DNA of 31,198 nucleotides from Plakobranchus ocellatus (taxonomy: Eukaryota > Mollusca > Gastropoda > Plakobranchidae). The notes under the pieces are model-generated. The model did not search any database, was not told the origin of the DNA, and worked only from the letters and a program-made list of their open reading frames with translations. The first letter of the stretch is position 1, and each line of letters opens with the position of its first letter. Shown one piece after another: positions 13,001-20,107 of this stretch. The stretch covers positions 1,075,686-1,106,883 of the forward strand of contig BLXT01003184.1 in assembly GCA_019648995.1 (NCBI GenBank), written 5' to 3'. The position numbers and the translations under genes were made by a program.

Positions 13001-16000
13001 ACAAAATTATAGGAATATCTGTAGCAGCATTTAATAAAAGAAAAAAAAAAGCTACACACTTTTCCACATCAATGGAAATCTTAAACATAAAGTATACAAT
13101 GAGAGTCCCCCTGTGCTTGCCTGTTTTTTTCCTCCAATTCTGAGCTGATCTTTCGCTTGAACCTTGGCAACAGATGCTGCAGAAGCTCCTTCACTGCCTC
13201 CCTATCTTGTTTTTGATTTGCCCGCCCTGATGGGTTTGTAAACAGGAATGTATTTGCACTGTTGTCATTCAAGATGACCTGAAGCTGGACCTTCTCTTTT
13301 GTTTCTGGAGAAATTTTTTGGGCTACAAGACAAAAGGATTTTAACTGAAATTATTCCATACCACTATGAGAAAAGTAAGGATAAGTATGTAGATGTAGTT
13401 GAAAAGTAATATTTAAACAGGACATATTTATGCATGATTTCCAGTCTAAGCAAACCAAATTGAAAAAAGATGCAAAAAAGCACAAAAAAGTAGAGTTGTA
13501 GGTGGTTGCCTTACATCCGAGAGTTGACCAGTTCAATTCCCTTTCCAAGCCAATGAATCACATTTTTTCCCCTGCGTTTACACAGCACCAACTGAATAGG
13601 TATGTCTCTTTAACCAAAAAAAAAAAAAAAACATGGCCAGAGACGGTTAACAATCGGGAAATCTAGGTTAATTTCAACACGCACATAGTTTCACTGTAAA
13701 TTGAATTTGTCCTGATTTTTTTAACCTCATTACATTTCAGTTTTATCTAAAAATAAAATGTGTTTATGATTTAACTCTCAGCCTGTACTAGCTGCCTTTG
13801 ATTGGTTTCTATTGTTTTCCTTTTTTGTTATCAGAGGTCTAAGCATTTATAAAGATTGATCTAGCATTATGTTGCGAGTTATGTATGTCAAACTGAATGA
13901 AAACAATATAAGAAAAAGGTGTATGAGCTAGACCAGATAGAGAAATAGTCATGGTGCCAAATTACACTAAATTGCCGAAAACAAGAAAATAGTATTATCT
14001 AGGCTTTATAAAGGGAAGATGAAGCTCTTCTCCTGATTTTTTATTGAAACTCTCTGTAATCAATTTGTGTTTGTGCACTGGATAAGGTCAGGCGCCTGCT
14101 AATTCTGGGCCAGACCAAACAGAGAAAGAGAGAGAGAGACAGAGAGAGAAAGAAATTGTGTGTGTTGCTATCTTCTGATTTGAGCATATGGTGCTTGCTG
14201 AATACAGTAGATTTAAATGCTTCGAGAGAAAGCCTGCAACAAAGTAAGAAAGCTTTTGATTTCTGCAAAGGCAGGTCATGGCACTCTGATTGATTCCTTT
14301 TTTAAGGAGATGATGCTTCTGTGAGCCTGGTCACTTAGAGAGTTTCTAAGAGTGATTAAAACAAGGTCCTAGCTTGCTCTGAAACAATTTAATTATTTTA
14401 TTACATGCTATGTTATTTTCTTACACATTTGTTTCTGTTTTGGAAGCCAGATTTATGTTTATAAAAAGTGAGTTTGTCATCGGCCAAATAGCACGTTTTG
14501 AAGAGTTTGAAGAGCAATAAACTGTTCATAGCTGATAGTATTTTATTATCTGTGTATAAAAGGAACTCAATTGTCCATTGCTGATCCAAAAAATAGGTTT
14601 TGTGCAATGTTGAATCCTCTTCCTCAGGTCACATTTCATTGTGACTATGTTTTGTTTTAATAATATAGGTGCAAACACAAAGCATACAAAGTCATTGCAA
14701 TACATGAAATACATTGCTCTCTCAATTTATTTCACTTGATATACGACTGCACTTTTTATTATAACTCATCCTTATATTTAAATAACCAACCTATAGAGAT
14801 GGCCATCTCAAGAAAAAAAAATTAACTAGGCGAGTGAAAAAGCCAGGAGTTGAATAAGTTAAAACCTGATAAGAAAAGTTGCCGCAAAAGCAAATGCACA
14901 CTACCTTACAACAGCTTTCCTGTATGCCAATAAAAAAACAGGACCCTAGTCCTGATGTCCTTTGTTCAACATAGACATTTTATTTTATGTTTGACATATG
15001 TAAGTAAAGGTAAATCAGTTATGTGTCACAATTTGGAGATTCTTTAAGGCTTTGTGAGCATAATGTATTTTTTAACGCTTTTTATTTGCATTTTTTAATA
15101 GAGNNNNCCCCCCCCCCCCCCCCCAAAAAAAAAAAAAAAAAAAATTATTTTGCCTCTCTCCATTGATTCTGTCAAAAGATATAAATGCTAGTTTGAAGAT
15201 TGCACCTTTAGACCTGAGGGATTGTCTGTAGATGGGTTTAGATCATTTTCTAAAAGTCTCACTACCACTCATTTTTCTCTGTTCTGTCTGTATAAATTAG
15301 CTCACCTTTTTTCAACTGAAATATCAAAATCAAAAAATGGATCAAGGTCCTCAACAACATGCAACTGATTTGCATCCCAATCAAGCATAAAAAAAAAAAT
15401 AACTGAATTTGTAGAAGTTTAATGGAGCACTAAATTTCTATTTTCACCCTGACTAACTTCATCTCCCAATGAAATGAAGTGATAAAAGGCCAAAAATTAA
15501 TTGTTTATACTGCTCAAATCAAAAAATGCAACAATGACAATGGAAAAGAAAAAAGTACTGAACAGATGGTCAGAATATGTTGAAGATGTTTTTAAAGATG
15601 ATAGGTGCAGAAAACCTGAAATAAAGAAAAACATAGAAGGCCCAACTATCCTTAATGAAGAGGTTGAAGCAGCAATAAAGAAAATGAAAAATGGAAAAGC
15701 CATAGCGCCTGATATCATACCAGTAGGAATAATTAAAGCATTAGATAATATAGCAATAGATCTGACAACAAAACTTCTTAAAATAATAAAAATGCAATTC
15801 AGATGATAGTGGTACAATTCCAGAAGATCTTTGTAAATCTGTTTTTACAGCACTGTCTAAAACACCGGGAGCAACAGAATGTGAACTTCATAGAGCAATC
15901 AGTTTAATGAGCCATTTTACAAAAAACCTGTTATATGTTTTGATGTTGATGCATAGAATGCGCAAGAGTCTAAGACCAGAAATATCTCCCAAACAATTTG

Positions 16001-18069
16001 GCTTTATGCTGTTAAAGGAACTAGAAATGCAATATTCATTTCTTCAATGCTTATAAATGGAAAGGTGTATAGAAATGCAAAAAGATCTCCAGCTGTTTTG
16101 TATGCTAGAAGTAGAAAAATCAGACATTGGAGGGACAGATCTGAGAGTAATCAGAAATTTATACGGGGATCAAACTGCATCTCTAAGAATTGAAGGAGAA
16201 TATAATGATTTCAAATCTATCAAAAGAGGTGTGAGGCACGATTGTAATGTCTCCTGATCTTTTTGATCTATATAGTGAAATAATCTTATGGAATCTTGAT
16301 GATATTCAAGGCTCAAAATGGAGAGAATTCTAATAATCTCAGGCAGATGATAACCTTTAAAAGCAGAATCTAATGAACAACTCAAAAAACTGTAGTTTAG
16401 ACACCTGTCGTTGAATGTAAAAAAAACAGAATGTGTGGCATATCTGCCTAGTTGGGACCATCCAATTTAACAAAGAGGAAAAAAATCTGAAATTTAGACC
16501 CAAAATTAGTAATAGCAAAAATGCAACCTTACTGATACTATTGAATTTCTTTTTTTCTTTTTCCCCCTCAGCGGCTTATGTTAGCACTAATATTTCCTCC
16601 CTCTACATATATGATCTGTAAATTAAAATTTACAGCTACGATACGCATTGTAGTCTTTAAATGTCTCTCCATGTGATGCTCAGGGTCAAGTCCTCTTCAA
16701 GAATTCCAGCAACTCTGCCTCCTTCGCTGATTAGAACCCAGACTTGCTGTGTTTAAGCCACAGCAAAATTCGTAATGAATCAGGCATTTTTGTATTTTCG
16801 TAATCTGATGCATGGTTCGAAATACTAGGAAGGTATGTGTATGGTCATCTCAAAAAAATCCTCTAACTCCAGGTACAATCTTGTTAGCAAAAGTGAACAA
16901 ATCAAACAAGTTACAAAAATTCAAATAACTACGTTACTTGATAACATCAGATGGTAGATGCACAAGTGAAATAAGTAAAAGAATAGCCATGGCCAAAGAT
17001 GCATTCCAAAAAATGAAACCAATACTGGCAAACAGAATCATAAGTTTGAATGAAAACCAAAATAAGAGTAATGATAACATAATCAGTACACTTTTGTGTG
17101 ATAGTGAGTGTTGGGCAAGAGAAAAACCTAGAAAAGTAGAAATGTGGTTTATCAAAAGAATGATGAGATATCATGGACAGAAAAAAAAAAGTCCAATGGA
17201 TTGGTACTGAAAAAACTTAAAAAGCTAATATTGAGTGATCACTAATTAAAACCAATAAGACAGGGGCAACTATAGATTTCAAGCCATATTTGCCGACACA
17301 AGGGTTTAGAACACTTAGCAATCACTGGAAAGATGGCAAACGCAGTAGAGGTAGACAGAGAATAAATTTTATTGAAAGCCTTAGTCATGGGTAATAGGTA
17401 GGCCTAAGGGTAGCAATAACAACTTTATTAACTGAGAATAGGTTTTCAGAGTAGAGGAACATGATAGCCACTGTCTGCACTAGACAAGGTAGCTAAAGAG
17501 GAAGACTGCCACTTATCAAATATCACAATTTTTTTTTAGTAGGAAGAGGAATGACCTATGAGTTCATTTAAAATAAAGGTTATCAAAAACACCTTTAAAA
17601 AATCAGAGAGGATTTCACACAGCTATGAGTACTAGTTTATCTTTTCAGTATATGCTTCTAAAAGTCCCATCAAGAAAGACGTAATAACACTTTTTGACGG
17701 CTTCATATCAAGGATTTCTTTTTTAATATTACCCTTCAAAAACTAATCTCTTTCGTTCCTTAAAAAAAAAGGCCTAGTTCCCCAGTTTGGAAATCCTTCC
17801 TCAAATCAACTTGTACATAAATATGAAACAAATGTTAAGGTAGCAAGATATACATCAATAGATATCTATGCACAGATCTTAAAACCACAACTAGATCATA
17901 TTTTTTTAAACAAACCTTTGATGTCTGCATACATATAACTGATGTTAAAAACATCTTTTGATTCCAACATCCAAGCCATTCTTTCTCCCATCATGTACAG
18001 AGTGCCGTCTGTTTTTTTATTTCTCACATTTTTTACAATGAGCAAAACTTCTTCTGAAGACTTTGACAT
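1430..18069 (-). CDS. GTF2H1: TFIIH subunit p62 (general transcription factor IIH subunit 1), 13 exons, 3' end outside window
   Basis: p62 is a structural subunit of the TFIIH core, used in RNA polymerase II initiation and nucleotide excision repair in the nucleus; its PH domain binds acidic segments of activators and repair factors. Coding exons in transcript order: 18069-17916, 13322-13121, 12260-12164, 11515-11423, 10842-10749, 9819-9670, 7043-6964, 5745-5613, 5168-5002, 4562-4492, 3541-3370, 2465-2375, 1545-1430. They sum to 1620 nt, 540 codons, with matching phases at all twelve junctions. Order of parts: PH domain (1 to about 110), BSD1 (about 120-151), Ser-rich linker (152-168), BSD2 (about 225-250), a variable linker, the DRYLSGPTP and LSPGGALM motifs, then [11 protein letters not shown] near 524. 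All align in order with remembered human p62 (548 aa). About 60 C-terminal residues are not in the window. The protein is longer than human p62 because of its linkers. Confidence 0.96.
2219..2348 (+). repeat. GA-rich microsatellite in GTF2H1 intron 12
   Basis: Imperfect purine tract made mainly of GAGA and AAAG units, only 27 bp from the donor side of exon 12. It reads as a CT tract in the sense strand of GTF2H1. Confidence 0.85.
2375..2465 (-). CDS. GTF2H1: GTF2H1 coding exon 12
   Basis: Codes for [20 protein letters not shown] then [10 protein letters not shown], residues 472-501. LSPGGALM is shared exactly with human p62. Acceptor is AATTTCAG and donor is GTGAGT. It ends in phase 1, completed as glutamine in exon 13. 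Confidence 0.94.
2466..3369. other. GTF2H1 intron 11 with a repeat remnant
   Basis: AT-rich intron. Around 3145-3180 the sequence CCTAGGGGGGTCTGAGGG followed by GCATGCTCCCCC forms a G/C palindrome-like block that resembles the conserved piece of an old dispersed repeat. Nothing else is recognised. Confidence 0.4.
3370..3541 (-). CDS. GTF2H1: GTF2H1 coding exon 11
   Basis: Codes for [18 protein letters not shown] through [17 protein letters not shown] to GSDRRQ, residues 414-471. It aligns with human LKKSDRYYHGPTPIQS and its following helix. Acceptor is TGGCCAG and donor is GTAAGG. Confidence 0.93.
3918..4215 (+). repeat. Imperfect (AGT/GTA)n trinucleotide array in GTF2H1 intron 10
   Basis: About 300 bp of GTAGTA-type triplets with interspersed AAT, GGT and CAGCAG units. 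It opens reading frames of Ser/Gly/Val on one strand and Tyr/Thr/Leu on the other; these are simple-sequence artefacts, not genes. Confidence 0.95.
4321..4374 (+). repeat. 27 bp perfect tandem duplication
   Basis: Two identical adjacent copies of a unit starting ATACAAATGATGCAG, at 4321-4347 and 4348-4374, within GTF2H1 intron 10. Perfect identity suggests a recent event. Confidence 0.95.
4492..4562 (-). CDS. GTF2H1: GTF2H1 coding exon 10
   Basis: Codes for [14 protein letters not shown] to VVSL, residues 391-413, matching human AKLQESIEYEDLGK to TIAL. Acceptor is TTTTCAG and donor is GTAAGT. It ends in phase 2, completed as arginine in exon 11. Confidence 0.93.
5002..5168 (-). CDS. GTF2H1: GTF2H1 coding exon 9 (lysine-rich variable linker)
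   Basis: Residues 335-390. It is a low-conservation linker containing [12 protein letters not shown] and [10 protein letters not shown]. The human protein has a different acidic linker here, so the exon is supported by splice sites (TCTGCAG acceptor, GTTAGC donor) and phase rather than by similarity. The two lysine clusters could act in nuclear import; this is inference. Confidence 0.88.
5613..5745 (-). CDS. GTF2H1: GTF2H1 coding exon 8
   Basis: Codes for [13 protein letters not shown] to [17 protein letters not shown], residues 291-334. The core matches human IKRFNHHSAMVLAAG. Acceptor is CCATAG and donor is GTATGT. It ends in phase 1, completed as aspartate in exon 9. Confidence 0.94.
6260..6480. 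repeat. Inverted repeat (69 and 63 bp arms) around an 89 bp core in GTF2H1 intron 7
   Basis: Left arm 6260-6328 and right arm 6418-6480 are reverse complements at about 90% with one 5 bp indel in an (AAGAC)n stretch. Arms include GAAGAGATTAAG at the outer end and AGATAAGACAGAA at the inner end. The core, 6329-6417, contains GATTCAAATCC, 9 of 11 to the RNA polymerase III B box, and TGGCAAGGCGA, a loose A-box match 31 nt upstream. It may be a foldback/MITE-like element or two SINE copies in inverse order; no transposase is present. Confidence 0.75.
6923..6960 (+). repeat. 19 bp tandem duplication beside the exon 7 donor
   Basis: TATGTGTCTGGAGAGCACT occurs at 6923-6941 and 6942-6960. The copy nearer exon 7 runs into the functional GTAAGT donor (minus strand); the outer copy reads ATAAGT there and has no GT. 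Confidence 0.9.
6964..7043 (-). CDS. GTF2H1: GTF2H1 coding exon 7
   Basis: Codes for [19 protein letters not shown] to KDQAVDE, residues 264-290, aligned with human GVKNPLLDLTALEDKPLDE. Acceptor is CTTACAG and donor is GTAAGT. A 19 bp direct duplication touches the donor on the intron side. Confidence 0.92.
7044..9669. other. GTF2H1 intron 6, no recognised feature
   Basis: AT-rich intron of 2626 bp. Short frames exist on both strands but none resembles a known protein and none is flanked by matching splice sites. Only short A/T homopolymers are seen. Confidence 0.6.
9670..9819 (-). CDS. GTF2H1: GTF2H1 coding exon 6 (BSD domain 2)
   Basis: Codes for [15 protein letters not shown] then [17 protein letters not shown], residues 214-263, almost identical to human [17 protein letters not shown]. 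This is the most conserved stretch in the window. The acceptor is CCCAG and the donor is GTGGGG, a weaker but standard GT site. Confidence 0.96.
9925..10254 (+). mobile_element. LINE 3' fragment (family 1) in GTF2H1 intron 5
   Basis: Reading fragments [48 protein letters not shown] and [13 protein letters not shown] match the C-terminal part of a non-LTR retrotransposon polyprotein. It ends in TGATGATGATG, a tail typical of such LINEs. The element is antisense to GTF2H1, 5'-truncated, and interrupted by in-frame stops. The same family occurs at 15500-17500 and, inverted, at 23581-24371. Confidence 0.88.
10749..10842 (-). CDS. GTF2H1: GTF2H1 coding exon 5
   Basis: Codes for [17 protein letters not shown] to [13 protein letters not shown], residues 183-213, matching human VRPQTDGCNGLRYNL to SDIIESIFRTYP. 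A clear pyrimidine tract and CCTAAG acceptor precede it; the donor is GTAAGAC. It ends in phase 1, completed as valine by exon 6. Confidence 0.94.
11423..11515 (-). CDS. GTF2H1: GTF2H1 coding exon 4 (serine-rich linker between BSD domains)
   Basis: Thirty-one codons, residues 152-182. It opens with two leucines and runs of serine (seven, then four) broken by TP pairs, and ends [11 protein letters not shown], which aligns with human DVGISAAFL. The serine stretch is encoded by imperfect TCA/TCT triplets that read as TGATGA on the plus strand. Donor is GTAAGT; the acceptor TATAG follows a pyrimidine tract containing C16. Confidence 0.92.
11535..11550 (+). repeat. G16 homopolymer (C16 in GTF2H1 sense) next to the exon 4 acceptor
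   Basis: On the minus strand it reads as sixteen C residues inside the pyrimidine tract that ends in TATAG at the start of exon 4. Homopolymer length may be a sequencing estimate. Confidence 0.9.
12164..12260 (-). CDS. GTF2H1: GTF2H1 coding exon 3 (BSD domain 1)
   Basis: Codes for [16 protein letters not shown] to [12 protein letters not shown], residues 120-151, aligned with human [16 protein letters not shown] to EEFWANRLN. The aromatic pair F-W near the end and the LYKDLV core are the BSD hallmark. Acceptor is TATTTCAG and donor is GTAAGA. The exon ends in phase 0. Confidence 0.94.
12261..13120 (-). other. GC-AG intron of GTF2H1 (intron 2)
   Basis: The donor on the minus strand is AG|GCAAGC at 13120-13115 and the acceptor is TTTCAG. 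Protein alignment ([18 protein letters not shown] against human EEKNRMLQEDPVLFQLYK) leaves no nearby GT that keeps frame. A body of 860 bp has no other recognised feature. Confidence 0.85.
13121..13322 (-). CDS. GTF2H1: GTF2H1 coding exon 2 (rest of PH domain, basic helix)
   Basis: Codes for [15 protein letters not shown] through [12 protein letters not shown] to ELEEKN, matching human QKISPEGKAKIQLQ, LLQQLLPKFKRK and ELEEKN. The acceptor is TTGTAG. The downstream donor reads AG|GCAAGC, so this intron begins with GC rather than GT. The phase (2) and the protein alignment fix the junction to an arginine codon completed by exon 3. Confidence 0.95.
13495..13632 (+). mobile_element. tRNA-derived SINE-like sequence in GTF2H1 intron 1
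   Basis: GGTGGTTGCCTTACATCC, then GAGAGTTGACC and AGTTCAATTCC, look like the anticodon-arm to T-arm part of a tRNA-derived SINE; the last word matches the B box at 9 of 11. The A-box is poor. The unit ends in TGTCTCTTTAACC and an A-tail. Decayed, non-coding. Confidence 0.45.
15104..15107. other. Four-base N gap next to C and A homopolymers
   Basis: Four N, then about 17 C and about 20 A. This is a sequencing or assembly weak spot in GTF2H1 intron 1; true length is uncertain. Confidence 0.95.
15500..17500 (+). mobile_element. Degenerate LINE (family 1), reverse transcriptase to 3' end, in GTF2H1 intron 1
   Basis: In order: [12 protein letters not shown] and [22 protein letters not shown] (15560-15730, N-terminal RT region), [20 protein letters not shown] then [10 protein letters not shown] (about 16140-16245), [16 protein letters not shown] (frame-shifted), NVKKTEC (16418), [20 protein letters not shown] (16940-17000), [13 protein letters not shown] (17140-17180), and the C-terminal [11 protein letters not shown] region. 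This order is that of an endonuclease-RT LINE of the RTE/Jockey-like sort common in molluscs; clade is uncertain. The endonuclease part is missing, there are many stops and frameshifts, and a non-LINE insertion sits at 16441-16838. It is antisense to GTF2H1. Confidence 0.9.
16441..16838. mobile_element. Putative ~400 bp non-autonomous DNA element inserted in the LINE
   Basis: The LINE reading breaks at AATGTGTGG (to 16440) and resumes at TGTATGGTCATCTC (16839), where an uninterrupted family copy reads ECMVISKK. The ends are inverse: CATATCTGCCTAGT at the left and, in reverse complement, CATACCTTCCTAGT at the right (12 of 14). The flanks TGTGTGG / TGTATGG suggest a 7-8 bp target duplication. 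This would fit a hAT-like non-autonomous element, but no family is recognised. Confidence 0.5.
17916..18069 (-). CDS. GTF2H1: GTF2H1 coding exon 1 (start codon, N-terminal PH domain)
   Basis: The reading starts [19 protein letters not shown] and continues to MYADIK, matching human p62 [19 protein letters not shown] to MYADIK. The start at 18069 is chosen because it matches the family N-terminus at the same spacing. The exon ends in phase 1 at a GTTTGT donor (17915-17910). A weak acceptor-like AG lies 20 nt upstream of the ATG, so a separate 5' UTR exon is possible. Confidence 0.95.
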
Positions 18070-18460
18070 GTTGATTTCGACAACAATTTCTGCTTTAGGC
18101 AGGTCTAGATCTAGTTATAGAATAATCTTATCTACAGATCCTGATCTAGATTTAATCTGAAGTCTAGATTTCTAGATCAAGATGTCAATTTCAATACAAT
18201 TTTACACCAAACCATAACTGCACAGATACAGAAGCAGTAATTCCAGTTGGATTTAAACATTTTTGCCAGTTACATTCGTGAGAAAGCAACATTTATCAGC
18301 TAATTATTTCGTAGCCTACGACAATGGCTCATTACAGAACATTAGAATCTTCCTCCGGCTCCCTCACCTCGGTTTCCCTACTACAGACCCAAACTAACTT
18401 TCGTTTACGCCGAACAAAAGTAAGATTTTTCGAATTTCCGGTTGTTTTTTGTGGCTTTCA
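18070..18460 (-). promoter_or_regulatory. Possible GTF2H1 5' UTR exon and promoter side
   Basis: On the minus strand an ACCGAG|GTGAGG donor-like site ends a possible non-coding exon at 18368, and an AAGCAG acceptor-like site at 18090-18091 would join to the 20 nt before the ATG at 18069. A TTCCGG (ETS-type core) lies at 18436-18441. All of this is motif-level evidence; no transcript data are available. Confidence 0.35.
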
Positions 18461-18824
18461 AAATGATTCATGTCGTAAAAAATTCATAGAGCGAAATAGT
18501 TATGAATTAAGCGTGCCTAACGTTAAATATAGCTTAATCCGTCTAAATTTTTAGACTTTGAAAACCATGGATTCTCAAATCATCTTTTTATTTAGTCTAG
18601 TTTTTTTTTTTGCAAAGCACCGATAAAAGACACAAGAAAATAATTTATGCAAAACTTATTTGGCGATATGGCCTAAAAATGTCTCCCAGAAATAGGACTA
18701 CTTCCTTAAGAACAATTCGGGCAAATAAACGTTACTACGGAGGTGTCCGAATCCCTGAGAAAATAAACTCGATTTTGTGCATGTTCATCCCATCTTAGTT
18801 TAGGTGCGGAGAGAGAGCTTAACA
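18090..18824. promoter_or_regulatory. Shared intergenic region of the divergent GTF2H1 / PIFO pair
   Basis: The two start codons face away from each other with 755 bp between them. The region has more CG dinucleotides than the flanking introns (18310-18830) and holds CTAGATCTAG-type sequence near 18100-18180. A bidirectional promoter is the simplest reading, but transcription start sites cannot be placed from sequence alone. I saw no convincing RFX X-box for the ciliary gene. Confidence 0.5.
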
Positions 18825-18837
18825 ATGGCGTCAAAAG
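18825..18837 (+). CDS. PIFO: PIFO coding exon 1 (13 coding nt)
   Basis: ATGGCGTCAAAAG followed by GTAAAA. It codes for MASK plus one base, which joins CC at the start of exon 2 to give alanine. A second ATG lies two bases into exon 2 (23191), so translation could also start there; the upstream ATG is preferred because the splice keeps frame and its context, AACAATGG, has a Kozak-like purine at -3 and G at +4. Confidence 0.75.
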
Positions 18838-19331
18838 GTAAAATTCATTGTTTTTCTTTAACTTAAGGATAGGGTCTTTTCTTAAAATATGTTTTCGCAA
18901 GAAATATAGATCTAGATCTAGTATTTTTAGACCTAAGCATAGGCCTAGTCTATTGATATCATCAGGTAGCCTAGATCTAGATATTATTAAAACATTGTAG
19001 GCCTATTTACTTAAGGGATCTTTACAAATGTTCGACGTTTACTTTTTAGAGCTAGCTTGGTTAGTGTTCTAACAGTGCAGAGACAAAATGCAAGTACAGC
19101 ACCTGCGACTGTATTAAACTAGAACAATTCTGTCACTGAAGTGGGCCTTTCCTGCTGTTTTGTTTCTTAAAGTTTCACAAACTCTGCATTTACACCTTAT
19201 TGTTACTGTAAATTTGCAACCTAAATTAACCGTAAACTAGAAAAATTGGAAGCTTAATTATGAAAATTACAATATCAACAATAATGGTAAAGTTATGTCA
19301 GTAATAATAGAAACAGTGACAATGGGTGATG

Positions 19332-19385
<54 letters not shown>

Positions 19386-19634
19386 GAGTAGTAGTAGGAG
19401 CAACAGCAGCAGCAGCAGTAGTAGCAGTAGTAGTAGTAGTAGTAGTAGTAGCAGCAGCAGCCGCAGCAACAGCAGCAGCAGCAGTAGTAGTAGTAAAGTA
19501 GTAGCAGTAGTAGAAGTAGTAGTAGTAGCAGAAATAGTAATTACAACAAAAGCAAGAAGAAAAATACTGTGGTGGTAATAATAATTATAGTGATAATGAC
19601 AACTATTAATAGTAGTGATAGTAGTAGTAGTAGT

Positions 19635-19695
<61 letters not shown>

Positions 19696-19959
19696 NNNNN
19701 NNNNNNNNNNNNNNNNNNNNNNNNNNNNNNNNNNNNNNNNNNNNNNNNNNNNNNNNNNNNNNNNNNNNNNNNNNNNNNNNNNNNNNNNNNNNNNNNNNNN
19801 NNNNNNNNNNNNNNNNNNNNNNNNNNNNNNNNNNNNNNNNNNNNNNNNNNNNNNNNNNNNNNNNNNNNNNNNNNNNNNNNNNNNNNNNNNNNNNNNNNNN
19901 NNNNNNNNNNNNNNNNNNNNNNNNNNNNNNNNNNNNNGTAATAGTAGTAGTAGTAGTAA

Positions 19960-20014
<55 letters not shown>

Positions 20015-20049
20015 TAGTAGTAGTTAGTAGTAGTAGTAATAGCAGTAGT

Positions 20050-20107
<58 letters not shown>

